DNA of 64,000 nucleotides from Thomasclavelia saccharogumia DSM 17460 (GTDB lineage Bacteria > Bacillota_I > Bacilli_A > Erysipelotrichales > Coprobacillaceae), in the NCBI RefSeq assembly GCF_000686665.1, contig NZ_JMLH01000001.1, positions 99,248-163,247 of the forward strand, in the 5' to 3' direction. Below the pieces are notes generated by a model. That model searched no databases. It was not told where the DNA came from and saw only the letters and a program-made list of their open reading frames with translations. Below, one piece after another: positions 7,400-16,409 of the stretch. The stretch's first letter is position 1; every line of letters begins with the position of its first letter. The translations under genes were made by a program, and so were the position numbers.

Positions 7400-9559
7400 T
7401 TATTCCTCATATAAATGGTTATCTAAATGAACAAAACGTTCAGCAATTTCTTGAGTTCTTCCTTGATTCCAGAAATTATCACCTAGATATCCACATGTCC
7501 GACGACATACATTTAATGTCTTATGATTACGATTGCCACAATTTGGACAATACCATTCACGATTTTCATCTAATAAAATTTCACCATCAAAACCACATTC
7601 TTGACAATAATCAGATTTAGTATTGATTTCTGCATATTGAATCGTTTCATACATATAATCGATCAAAGCAGAAAGGGCATCTAAATTTTCTGACATATTA
7701 GTTACTTCAACATAACTGATTGCCCCTCCAGAAGAAACTTTTTGAAATTTAGCTTCCACTTCTAATTTTTCAAAAGCATCAATATGTTCTTTTACATTAA
7801 CATGATATGAATTAGTTAAATAATCTTTATCCGTAATTCCTTCAATAATTCCAAAACGTTTTTTCAAGGCTTTCGCAAAAGTATATGTAGTCGATTCTGC
7901 TGGTGTTCCATACAATCCAAAACCAAGACCTGTTTCTTCCTTCCAGCTGTCACAAGCTTCTCTTAAACGTTCCATGATCTTAGTAGCTAACTCATTACCT
8001 TCTTTTGAAGTATGAGTTTGCCCTATCAATGCCACAACACATTCATATAATCCTATATAGCCAAGAGAAATCGTTGAATAACCATTTTCTAATAATTTAT
8101 CAATTTTTTCTCCTGATTTCAAACGGGCTAAAGCTCCATAACGCCAATGAATCGGACTTACATCAGCTAATGTTCCTTTCAAGCTTTCGTGACGTAATAA
8201 TAAAGCTTCTTTACATAATTCTAATCTTTCATCTAAAATTTTCCAGAAATTATCAAGTTTATGATTAGCAGATAATCCAGCATCCGCTAAATTTAAAGTA
8301 ACGACTCCCTGATTAAAACGTCCATACCACTTATATTCACCGTTTTCATCTTTCCAAGGCGATAAAAAGCTTCGACATCCCATACATGGAAATACTTGTC
8401 CTTCATAATTTTCTCTCATAACTTTAGCCGAAATAAAATCTGGCATCATCCGTTTAGAAACACATTTAACCGCTAAATCAGTCAAATAACGATATTCACT
8501 ATCTTGAGGGACATTATTATCATCTAACACATATAACAGTTTTGGAAAAGCTGGTGTTACATAAGCTCCAACTGGATTTTTCATCCCAACATAGCGTTGC
8601 CGTAATGTTTCTTCAATAAGCATTGCTGTTTCTTTGATATATTCTGGTTCTTCTTTTAAATACATAAATACTGACAAAAATGGTGCTTGACCATTAGTAG
8701 TAGAAAATGTATTAATTTGATACTGAATTGTTTGGATTCCTGCCTTTATTTCATCTTTTAATCTTGTATTGGCAATTTTTTCTACTTGCTCATCAGTATA
8801 TTCAATACCGATCAAACGTCCTTCATGACGAACATTACGTTGATGTTTTTCATAACTTATTCTAACATATGGTGATAAATGTGCTAAAGAAATCGTCTGA
8901 CCACCATATTGACCATTGGCCACCTGCTGAACGATTTGTGTCGCCACTGTACATGCTGTTTGTAATGATTTTGGTGTTTCAATCAATTTATCATTAATTA
9001 CTGTTCCATGAGCAAACATATCTTTTAAGTTTACTAAATCACAATTATGCATTTTTTGAATGTAATAATCCATATCATGAAAATGAATGATTCCATCATC
9101 ATGAGCTTGTACGATTTTCGGAGGCAAAAGTAGTCTACGACAATAATCTTTAGAAAATTCACCAGCAATCAAATCTCTTTGCGTTGCTAAAACAGTTGCA
9201 TCTTTATTAGAATTTTCTTCCATTGCCTCTTTATTAGTTTGATTTACGATTCCATAAATTTCATTATCAATTGTATTAGTTTCACGTTGAAATTCTCTTA
9301 CTTTGCGATAACCTTCATACGCTTTTGCAGTTAAAATCTGACCTTTTTCAATCAATTTTTCAAAAACTTGTCCTTCAATACGATAAATTGAAATATTATT
9401 TCCATCATATTTATGCCAATCTTCTATTTCTACTGCAATATCATGAGCACATTTTTCATCAACGATGCCACTTCCACATTTCATTGCTTTTAATATCGCA
9501 TTTTCGATCTTCTCAGCGTTAAATTCAACTTTTTGTCCATCTCTTTTTACTACTTTCAT
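7400..9559 (-). CDS. nrdD: Anaerobic ribonucleoside-triphosphate reductase (class III)
   Basis: 719 residues. An N-terminal ATP-cone (MKVVKRDGQKVEFNAEKI) is the allosteric activity site. The body is a glycyl-radical barrel with conserved NPVGAY, and the C-terminus has a four-cysteine zinc site (CQEC and CPNC) followed by RRTCGYLG, in which Gly690 carries the radical. It reduces NTPs to dNTPs without oxygen. Start at 9559 with AGGAGGG 12 bp upstream. Operon with nrdG; no convincing NrdR boxes were seen upstream. Confidence 0.96.
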   Translation of the reverse strand: MKVVKRDGQKVEFNAEKIENAILKAMKCGSGIVDEKCAHDIAVEIEDWHKYDGNNISIYRIEGQVFEKLIEKGQILTAKAYEGYRKVREFQRETNTIDNEIYGIVNQTNKEAMEENSNKDATVLATQRDLIAGEFSKDYCRRLLLPPKIVQAHDDGIIHFHDMDYYIQKMHNCDLVNLKDMFAHGTVINDKLIETPKSLQTACTVATQIVQQVANGQYGGQTISLAHLSPYVRISYEKHQRNVRHEGRLIGIEYTDEQVEKIANTRLKDEIKAGIQTIQYQINTFSTTNGQAPFLSVFMYLKEEPEYIKETAMLIEETLRQRYVGMKNPVGAYVTPAFPKLLYVLDDNNVPQDSEYRYLTDLAVKCVSKRMMPDFISAKVMRENYEGQVFPCMGCRSFLSPWKDENGEYKWYGRFNQGVVTLNLADAGLSANHKLDNFWKILDERLELCKEALLLRHESLKGTLADVSPIHWRYGALARLKSGEKIDKLLENGYSTISLGYIGLYECVVALIGQTHTSKEGNELATKIMERLREACDSWKEETGLGFGLYGTPAESTTYTFAKALKKRFGIIEGITDKDYLTNSYHVNVKEHIDAFEKLEVEAKFQKVSSGGAISYVEVTNMSENLDALSALIDYMYETIQYAEINTKSDYCQECGFDGEILLDENREWYCPNCGNRNHKTLNVCRRTCGYLGDNFWNQGRTQEIAERFVHLDNHLYEE

Positions 9560-9903
9560 ACTACCTTTTCCCTCCTAAAAATTCTATATCCATCGTATCA
9601 AAAAATAACCAAATATAAAAATAATATGCACCATTACTAGCATCTTATCTTCAAACAATTACTAATTATAACTGAAATCACAACGAATTTCTTCAATTTT
9701 AGAAAATTAGTAAATAAAAATTCAAACTCATTCATTCCTCAATAATTTACATTGTTGCTTTTTCCTAAAACAACCAAATATCTATTTAAACCAACGAAAG
9801 AGATTTTAACAATTATATCTAAATAAATCAATATTTAGATAATCTTAAGTTCTTTTAAGAAAGCTTTTATTTTATTAATTCATTATCATGTTAAAATTAA
9901 AAC
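9560..9903. other. Divergent intergenic region, nrdD and PIG-L promoters
   Basis: 344 bp, AT-rich, between divergent genes. On the nrdD side only the ribosome site is clear. On the other side an extended -10 (TG-T-TAAAAT, 9889-9897) ends about 7 bp before the PIG-L start codon. No hairpin, riboswitch or further ORF was recognised. Confidence 0.45.
9889..9897 (+). promoter_or_regulatory. Extended -10 promoter placing transcription start at the ATG
   Basis: TG-T-TAAAAT matches an extended -10 box. A start point 7 bp downstream would be the A of the ATG at 9904, implying a leaderless mRNA. There is no purine-rich ribosome site between box and ATG and no good -35. Confidence 0.4.
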
Positions 9904-10584
9904 ATGAAAAAAATTATCGTTATCTGTTTAATATTACTTTGCGGCTGTACAAATGCTAGTGTTAAAATACAGCAAATAAAAAATAAAGATTTATTTGATA
10001 AATTTAATATTTCTAATTATCAAAATATTATGATCGCAGCACATCCTGATGATGAAACAATTTGGGGAGGTGGCCATCTTTTACAAGATGATTATCTTGT
10101 AATTTGCTTAACTAATGGAAATAATCAGATTCGTGCTAAAGAATTCGAGAAAGTTATGAATCAAAGTCATAATACTGGGATTATTCTTGATTATCCTGAT
10201 AAAACTAATGGTAAACGTGATAACTGGAAAAAAGTTTATCATGAAATTGAAGCTGATTTAAATTACATATTAGCTAATCATTCCTTTTCAACAATCGTTA
10301 CCCATAACCCCCAAGGTGAATACGGCCATGAGCATCATAAAATGACTAGTACTATTGTTACAAATATCGTTAAAAATTTAAAAATCACTAATAATTTATT
10401 TTATTTTGGTCGTTACTATAAAAAAAGCAATCCTATTTTACCAATGAAATATACTTATGATGATAATTTATTAATACAAAAAAATCAGCTGATTTCTAAT
10501 TATCGCTCTCAGAAGAAAGTATGTGATAATCTAAGTCATATGTTCCCATATGAAAATTGGATCAGTTATAATGACTGGCATTAA
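9904..10584 (+). CDS. PIG-L/LmbE-family deacetylase lipoprotein
   Basis: 226 residues. A lipoprotein signal peptide ends at the lipobox LLCGC (Cys15 lipidated). The zinc-binding PIG-L signature AAHPDDETIWGGG (about residues 44-56) and the second metal ligand region HNPQGEYGHEHHK (about 138-150) are intact. Family members remove N-acetyl groups from GlcNAc-containing substrates; on the outer membrane face the substrate may be envelope glycan, but that is inference. No Shine-Dalgarno precedes the ATG, and the -10 box lies where a leaderless transcript would begin at this codon. A later start would lose the lipobox. Stands alone, closed by a terminator. Confidence 0.85.
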   Translation: MKKIIVICLILLCGCTNASVKIQQIKNKDLFDKFNISNYQNIMIAAHPDDETIWGGGHLLQDDYLVICLTNGNNQIRAKEFEKVMNQSHNTGIILDYPDKTNGKRDNWKKVYHEIEADLNYILANHSFSTIVTHNPQGEYGHEHHKMTSTIVTNIVKNLKITNNLFYFGRYYKKSNPILPMKYTYDDNLLIQKNQLISNYRSQKKVCDNLSHMFPYENWISYNDWH

Positions 10585-10619
10585 AGTATATTTTTTACTT
10601 AATATCTTTTTAAATGAAT

Positions 10620-10679
10620 AAAAAGTCTAAATTATTAATTCTTAGTATATGCTAAGTAAAATAATATTTAGACTTTTTT
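10620..10679 (+). terminator. Terminator after the PIG-L gene
   Basis: Long stem AAAAAGTCTAAAT / ATTTAGACTTTTTT with an inner CTTAG/CTAAG hairpin, ending in a T-run. Confidence 0.8.
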
Positions 10680-10876
10680 GTTACAGTAAACTAGAATTTT
10701 GTTGCATTCTATTGTCGCAAGTTTTTTATTTAATTACTTAACACGTTTGTATTATGTAATTATTTTTTCCAAAAACATTACATACATTCTGTCGAAAAAA
10801 GCTATTATAAATATTATATTTTTCCTGCCCTTAAACCATAATAATATCATCTATTATTATGAGCAATAATATCATT
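10680..10876. other. Intergenic region between convergent genes
   Basis: About 200 bp between the PIG-L terminator and the next terminator. It holds TAATTAC...GTAATTA half-sites (10731-10763) with no clear role and no ORF. Confidence 0.3.
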
Positions 10877-10903
10877 AAAAAAGAGTGCTACTTTATAACA
10901 CTC
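10877..10903 (-). terminator. Terminator of the glycosylation cassette transcript
   Basis: GAGTG / CACTC stem with an 11-nt loop, followed on the minus strand by six T. It touches the stop codon of the gene ending at 10902. Confidence 0.65.
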
Positions 10904-11747
10904 AATAATAATTACGATCATATGTAGGATATTTACGCTTTAAAATCATATAAACAATAATCAACACGACACCTATTACACCACAAATCAAGCCTGAAAA
11001 ATGTAAACTGTCGACAGGAATATCAATACTCATACCTAATACTCTCATTCCAATAGTGAATTCCATGGCATTAACTACTAAAGGTAAGAATAAGCCAATG
11101 ATTATTCCTGAACTCAATGAACTAATTCCACTATATAAAGTCCATTTAAAATATGATTTATTAACCACCCCTAATAATACAATAATAACTATTAAACTAA
11201 TTATACAAGCCACTCTAGTAAAAGTATCACTTAAAGTACTATATGTTTTAATAAACTGTTTTGTTCCTGGGGTTGCTGTCTGAATCTTTTCCACTGTGCT
11301 TTTTATCTTATTTTGTAATGTACTGTCTTCATCAGCTAATTTAGTTTGAATTTTATCTATTTGTTCTTGGGGAATTTCTTTTCCAATTGCTTCTTCGATT
11401 TCAGGAATACTTTTATCTAGAGCATCTGATAATTGTGATAAAATTTCATCCGTCTTCACTTCTCTGCCATTATTTATAGATTCTGTAATCTGATCTAATA
11501 AATCACCAGTAACATTATTTAATGTATCATTATTTTTGATTACATCTTCAACTTTATCAATAGTTTCATTACTAACATCTGGAAATGTACTATTTAAAAT
11601 TTCTTTAATTCCAGTGCTTGCCTCTTGAACAACAACTGCATTAGTTACTGTTTTTGTCGACATTGTTCGAATTGATAAATTTACACATAATATTATAGTT
11701 ACCCCCACCATAATAACTGTTAAAAGTATATTTAAAAATTTTTTCAT
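10902..11747 (-). CDS. Membrane protein with a large extracytoplasmic helical domain, function unknown
   Basis: 281 residues from the ATG at 11747, which has GGAGG 8 bp upstream. One N-terminal helix (about residues 5-27) is followed by a charged, probably helical region of about 145 residues outside the membrane (many Glu/Asp/Lys/Ile, no cysteine), then three C-terminal helices. I do not recognise the family. It lies 70 bp after the GT2 gene on the same strand and shares the terminator, so it may belong to the envelope-glycosylation transcript, but its own strong ribosome site leaves independent expression possible. Confidence 0.7.
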   Translation of the reverse strand: MKKFLNILLTVIMVGVTIILCVNLSIRTMSTKTVTNAVVVQEASTGIKEILNSTFPDVSNETIDKVEDVIKNNDTLNNVTGDLLDQITESINNGREVKTDEILSQLSDALDKSIPEIEEAIGKEIPQEQIDKIQTKLADEDSTLQNKIKSTVEKIQTATPGTKQFIKTYSTLSDTFTRVACIISLIVIIVLLGVVNKSYFKWTLYSGISSLSSGIIIGLFLPLVVNAMEFTIGMRVLGMSIDIPVDSLHFSGLICGVIGVVLIIVYMILKRKYPTYDRNYY

Positions 11748-11818
11748 TTTATATACCTCCATATCCTCTAATCTAATTATAATTCCTTTTATTCTATAAG
11801 TCAAAAAAGGATTTCTCT

Positions 11819-12769
11819 TTAATTATATTCCTGTTTACGATTACTATCTTTAACTATATAAATAGGTCGTGCTTTATTTTCCATATAGTCTTTAGACACA
11901 TACTCTCCTATTATAGCAATCAGTAGCATTTGTGTCCCGCTTAGAAACAAAATTAAACAAACTATTGTTGTATAACCACTAACACTATTTCCAAATAATA
12001 AAGTTGATATGGCGGTATAAAGAGATAAAATTATTGATCCAATAAATAGAAATACTCCAAAAACTCCTGCTAATTTTAGTGGTGCTGTAGAAAAAGAAAA
12101 CATTCCTTCTAAAGCATAAGAAAATAAACTTTTAAAATTCCACTTTGTACATCCCGCAGCTCTTTCGACATTATTAAAGGGAATCCATTTAGTTTCAAAA
12201 CCAACATAAGAAAATAGACCTTTCATATAACGATTATATTCCCTTATTTTTAAAATCGAATTTACCATCAATCTACTCATCATCCTAAAATCACCAGCGC
12301 CATCTGACATATCCAATTTTGACAAACGCTGCATAACTTTATAAAAAGATTTACTTAAAAAATTACGTAAAGCGCCTTCTCCTTCGCGATCCATCCGTTT
12401 TCCAGCACAGCAATCATATCCTTCTTGACTAACGGCCTGATACATTGGAGCTAATAATTTAGGCGGATGCTGGAGATCAGCATCCATAATAACACAATAA
12501 TCACCTGCAGATTTTTCTAGCCCTGCAAACATTGCCGCCTCTTTTCCGAAATTACGAGAAAAAGAATAGTAACTACAATGATCATCTATAGCACAAATAT
12601 CTTTCAATAAACTGATCGTATGATCACTACTGCCATCATCAATAAATAAGATTTCATAGTCAATATTTTCAATTTTTTCCAACTCTTTAGTTACTTCTTG
12701 ATGAAATAATGGTAAGACCTCTTCTTCATTATAACAAGGAACAATAACACTAATTTTGTCCATATTCAT
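11819..12769 (-). CDS. Polyisoprenyl-phosphate glycosyltransferase (GT2, CsbB/GtrB-like)
   Basis: 316 residues. GT2 fold with VIVPCYNEEE (residues 8-17), the metal-binding DADLQHP (about 95-101) and the acceptor region, then two C-terminal membrane helices (about 232-255 and 268-290), typical of DPM1/GtrB/CsbB enzymes. These load a sugar from a nucleotide donor onto undecaprenyl phosphate on the cytoplasmic face. It overlaps the GtrA-like flippase gene by 20 bp, which overlaps the YfhO gene, giving a complete three-component glycosylation set. Start at 12769, GAGGGG 4 bp upstream; the next ATG at 12763 is equally good. Confidence 0.88.
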   Translation of the reverse strand: MNMDKISVIVPCYNEEEVLPLFHQEVTKELEKIENIDYEILFIDDGSSDHTISLLKDICAIDDHCSYYSFSRNFGKEAAMFAGLEKSAGDYCVIMDADLQHPPKLLAPMYQAVSQEGYDCCAGKRMDREGEGALRNFLSKSFYKVMQRLSKLDMSDGAGDFRMMSRLMVNSILKIREYNRYMKGLFSYVGFETKWIPFNNVERAAGCTKWNFKSLFSYALEGMFSFSTAPLKLAGVFGVFLFIGSIILSLYTAISTLLFGNSVSGYTTIVCLILFLSGTQMLLIAIIGEYVSKDYMENKARPIYIVKDSNRKQEYN

Positions 12770-13157
12770 GATCCCCTCTCACTGCAAAAATACTAAATTT
12801 GCATAAACTATAATTTGAAATAACAGTAATTATACTAACGACTATTTTAGAGAGCAGCTCATTAGCTCCCAATAGCTGGATGAACCCAAACAATAAGACA
12901 CTTTCAACGATTAATGTTCCTAAACGCATTGCAAAGAAATGATAAGCTTCCCTTCCCGCTTCATTAATACTTTTAAAAACAAAACGCTTATTAGCCCAAA
13001 ATGCAAAAATTACTGCCCCGATCCATGAAACAACATTTGCAATCAACCAGTTTTGATTAATGATCTTAATAACGAACCAATAAATAACAAAATTAACCAT
13101 GGTTGTACAACCACCTACAAACACATAACTAATCAATTCTTTTAACTCTTTTTTCAT
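12750..13157 (-). CDS. GtrA/GtcA-family membrane protein (lipid-linked sugar flippase)
   Basis: 135 residues, four membrane helices, matching GtrA in length and with the family's FVGGCTTMVNF start. Family members move undecaprenyl-phosphate-linked sugar across the membrane. It overlaps both its neighbours (29 bp with the YfhO gene, 20 bp with the GT2 gene), a strong sign that the three work together. Confidence 0.87.
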   Translation of the reverse strand: MKKELKELISYVFVGGCTTMVNFVIYWFVIKIINQNWLIANVVSWIGAVIFAFWANKRFVFKSINEAGREAYHFFAMRLGTLIVESVLLFGFIQLLGANELLSKIVVSIITVISNYSLCKFSIFAVRGDHEYGQN

Positions 13158-15567
13158 CCTGCCATCTCCCTTGAAAAACTAATAAAATAATTCCTAAACA
13201 ACTTATTAAAAGGCTAGCATTTTTCATCGGAGCATTAAACATAATTGTAACTTGATGTTTTCCTTTAGATATTTTTGCCCCTAAAAAAGCCTTATTAACG
13301 CATTCATTTTTTACTTCTTTACCATCAATTAATATTTTATAACCATCTTGATAAACAAATGAGGTTACAAGATAGCCATCTTCTTTTACATCGATCATGC
13401 CTTTTGCAAGCGTATTTCTTTGATTATATTCACCTTTAAAAGCATCAATTTCCTGATTACGGTTTTTTATAACATCATAATCGATTACATGAATCTTTAT
13501 ATTAGATAAGTCATATCGTCCTTTTGAAAATTCAATCGCTAATTTATCTAATCTTTCATTTTGACTTAATACATATGTAAAATGATCATTATGATTAGGG
13601 TATGGAGCACTCATTGCTGATAATTTATTTTTGATGCCATTGATCGTAATACTTGTATCTGTATTTTTTATCAATTTCACTTTCTTTAAATCAAACTCAA
13701 TAATTAAAATCTTATTTTCTAAATTCTGCTCAAGACTTAATACCAGCTCAGATTTTTTCTTTGTATTTATACGATAACCATTATCTAACTTAATTATCCC
13801 TAAATCGTCACTTTTATTATTAATTGTTGTTTTTAAATCAATTGATTCTACTTTACTTTGATAATCACTTCGATCAGTTTTTACAATTGTGTTATTATAA
13901 ATCGTATCTAGTGTTTTCGGAAAAGTTAATTTATCAAACTCATCTTCACCATAAATATCACTTGAAGCATATATTAATGGTAATACATCATTATTTTGAT
14001 ACACATGATTTTCTATTTCTTGATAACCGATAGGAACGATCGTTTCACTATATATTGTTTTTACTGCCATCAGTCCTTGAAAAAATATATTTGAATTAGA
14101 TAAACACGCAACTCTATTTCGGATACTTATCGGATTATTAATAATATCATAATAAAATTGGTTATATCGCGAATTACTGATTGAACTATAAATAGAAGTT
14201 CTAAAAATATTATCTTTTACCTGATTTACGGTATTTAAAGACTCTTTAAAAATATCTGTTCGACTATCATTATCATATTTAAGATTATTTATTTTAGAGA
14301 CCTGTTGATATGTCGTAGTTGTAACAAAATTTTCGGTCTGATTATCAAAATAACTTATAATAAGGGGAAATGTCATTAATAACAAAACTTTAGATTTTGT
14401 AAATTTTAAATATAATAACAAAGCTATCATACATGCTGCCATATCCAAAACAACTAACGGCTGTCGATAAATTGTTACTACTGGTAAAAGTAATAAAATA
14501 ATTATCTTGAAATCCAGCTTTATTGAATTTTGTTTAAAATATTGTAATACATAAATAGTTAAATATATTATTAAAGGAATTAGGGGTATTAAAATCTTTG
14601 CTCTGGGATATAAAAAACCATTTAAAACAAATGAAAAAACGGGAATAAACAAAAGTAATAATAGCCAGATACTTAAATAACGAACTTTTTTGATTTTTAA
14701 TCCCAATATCAATCCTATCCAGGCAAAATAACCAAGTCCACATCCATAATGATCATACAATAATGATTCAAAATTAAATCTTGGAATCAATAAACTCCCT
14801 ATATTTATTGACGTATTGCTGCTTTGATGATTTTCAAGCATTACATATGCGGTAGGCAACAGTAAAACAGCACAAATCATTATTCCTATTATTAAGGGCC
14901 TGATAAAGAAAAGTACTTCTTTAAAACTTAATTTTCTTTCAAGTCTTATCATTTCAAAACAATAATAACTAAAAATCACTAATAAAGCAGCAATACTAAA
15001 AAAATAACTATTTGTAATTATTCCTACAACTGCCACGATCAACAGACTTACTTTCTTTTTTTCAATATATATATCAACTGCTATTAACGCTAAAATCAAC
15101 ATTGCCATATAATCAACAAACATTATTTGGCGATGACTTTGAAAAAGCAAAGAAGAAGATAGTAATGTAACTGCACCAGTTAAACATAACCAAATATTAA
15201 ATTGCTTACGTTTTAACCAGTAATAGCATAAATTAACACTTAAAACTATATTAATTAGCATATAGGTAATTATTATATCTTTCATTTCTACTGACGGTAA
15301 TAGACAACTAATTAATACATCTATTCTGAATAAACCATAATAAGATAAATTATAAATATTTTGTCCAGCACCAATGTTAAAAGCAAAGTCAGGAAAAATC
15401 GTTTTGTTTTCTAACATTACATTTCTAATGTAATCAGCCAGATTAACATGTTGCGAAAGCCAATCTGTATTAGAACCAAAGATACTTAAAGAAGGCATAA
15501 TAAAATAAACTATCAATATAGCTAAACATGTTAAAAATATAAACGGATAAACATTTCTTCTTTTCAT
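13129..15567 (-). CDS. YfhO-family polytopic glycosyltransferase
   Basis: 812 residues from the ATG at 15567 (AGGAG upstream). About thirteen membrane helices fill the first ~430 residues, followed by a large extracytoplasmic domain and a last helix near the C-terminus (about 783-800). In Bacillus and Listeria, YfhO-type GT-C enzymes take the sugar delivered by CsbB and GtcA and transfer it to teichoic or lipoteichoic acid; the same three partners are fused here by overlapping reading frames. The acceptor in this organism is unknown. The family assignment relies on topology, size and context. Confidence 0.85.
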   Translation of the reverse strand: MKRRNVYPFIFLTCLAILIVYFIMPSLSIFGSNTDWLSQHVNLADYIRNVMLENKTIFPDFAFNIGAGQNIYNLSYYGLFRIDVLISCLLPSVEMKDIIITYMLINIVLSVNLCYYWLKRKQFNIWLCLTGAVTLLSSSLLFQSHRQIMFVDYMAMLILALIAVDIYIEKKKVSLLIVAVVGIITNSYFFSIAALLVIFSYYCFEMIRLERKLSFKEVLFFIRPLIIGIMICAVLLLPTAYVMLENHQSSNTSINIGSLLIPRFNFESLLYDHYGCGLGYFAWIGLILGLKIKKVRYLSIWLLLLLFIPVFSFVLNGFLYPRAKILIPLIPLIIYLTIYVLQYFKQNSIKLDFKIIILLLLPVVTIYRQPLVVLDMAACMIALLLYLKFTKSKVLLLMTFPLIISYFDNQTENFVTTTTYQQVSKINNLKYDNDSRTDIFKESLNTVNQVKDNIFRTSIYSSISNSRYNQFYYDIINNPISIRNRVACLSNSNIFFQGLMAVKTIYSETIVPIGYQEIENHVYQNNDVLPLIYASSDIYGEDEFDKLTFPKTLDTIYNNTIVKTDRSDYQSKVESIDLKTTINNKSDDLGIIKLDNGYRINTKKKSELVLSLEQNLENKILIIEFDLKKVKLIKNTDTSITINGIKNKLSAMSAPYPNHNDHFTYVLSQNERLDKLAIEFSKGRYDLSNIKIHVIDYDVIKNRNQEIDAFKGEYNQRNTLAKGMIDVKEDGYLVTSFVYQDGYKILIDGKEVKNECVNKAFLGAKISKGKHQVTIMFNAPMKNASLLISCLGIILLVFQGRWQDEKRVKRID

Positions 15568-15707
15568 TACAATCTTCTCCTGTTTAGTATTATCTACCAT
15601 ATTCCTTAAGAACAGCCTAAAGAACATCTAAATATTTCTTAATTTTTGGTTTATTAATTTCTTAATAATCAATATAATGTATAATAAATACGAAAGTTGG
15701 TGAATAT

Positions 15708-16409
15708 ATGATAAATAATAAAATTTTAATTGCTGATGATAATCCTGAGATTCGAGAAGTTCTAAATGTACTTTTATCTAGTGAAGGTTATGAAGTTATT
15801 GAAGCTAAAGATGGTCAAGAAGTAATTAACTTAATTGATGCTGATATTGATTTATATATTCTTGATATTATGATGCCTGTTATAAATGGTTATCAAGCAT
15901 GTATCGAAATTCGTAAAAAATCAAATGCTCCTATTTTATTTTTAACAGCTAAAACTCAAGAAAGTGACAAAACCCTTGGTTTTTCTAGTGGTGGCGATGA
16001 TTATCTTTCAAAACCCTTTTCTTACAATGAACTAACAACAAGAGTTAAAGCATTATTAAGAAGATATTATATCTATCAAGGAAAAGTTGATAAATATAAT
16101 ATGACTGAAAATAAAATCATATACAACAATATAGTTATTGATCCTAATAACGAAACCGTATTTTTAGATAATAAACAAATCGAATTAACATATATTGAAT
16201 ATCAAATTCTGTATCTGCTTTTAAGTAATCGCAAACATATATACTCTACCCAGGCTCTTTATGAAAAAATTTGGAATGAACCATATTACTACAGTGCTAA
16301 TAATACTATCATGGTCCATATTCGTAATTTGCGAAAAAAGATCGAAAGCGACCCTCAAAATCCTAAAATAATTAAAACTATCTGGGGTAAAGGTTATCGT
16401 TGTGATTAA
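15708..16409 (+). CDS. OmpR-family response regulator
   Basis: 233 residues. Receiver domain with DDN acidic pocket (residues 9-11), phosphoacceptor Asp53 (YILDIMMP) and the KPF lysine, then an OmpR/PhoB winged helix (about 130-232; HIRNLRKKIE recognition helix, IWGKGYR hairpin). It overlaps the sensor kinase gene by 8 bp. A TATAAT-like box lies about 35 bp upstream. Target genes are not obvious: the next gene downstream is dut with its own promoter-like sequence. Confidence 0.92.
   Translation: MINNKILIADDNPEIREVLNVLLSSEGYEVIEAKDGQEVINLIDADIDLYILDIMMPVINGYQACIEIRKKSNAPILFLTAKTQESDKTLGFSSGGDDYLSKPFSYNELTTRVKALLRRYYIYQGKVDKYNMTENKIIYNNIVIDPNNETVFLDNKQIELTYIEYQILYLLLSNRKHIYSTQALYEKIWNEPYYYSANNTIMVHIRNLRKKIESDPQNPKIIKTIWGKGYRCD

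Noticed and set aside
9560..9903. NrdR boxes upstream of nrdD
   Set aside because: No pair of ACAnnATATnTTGT-like sequences at helical spacing was visible; AT-richness alone gives weak resemblances.
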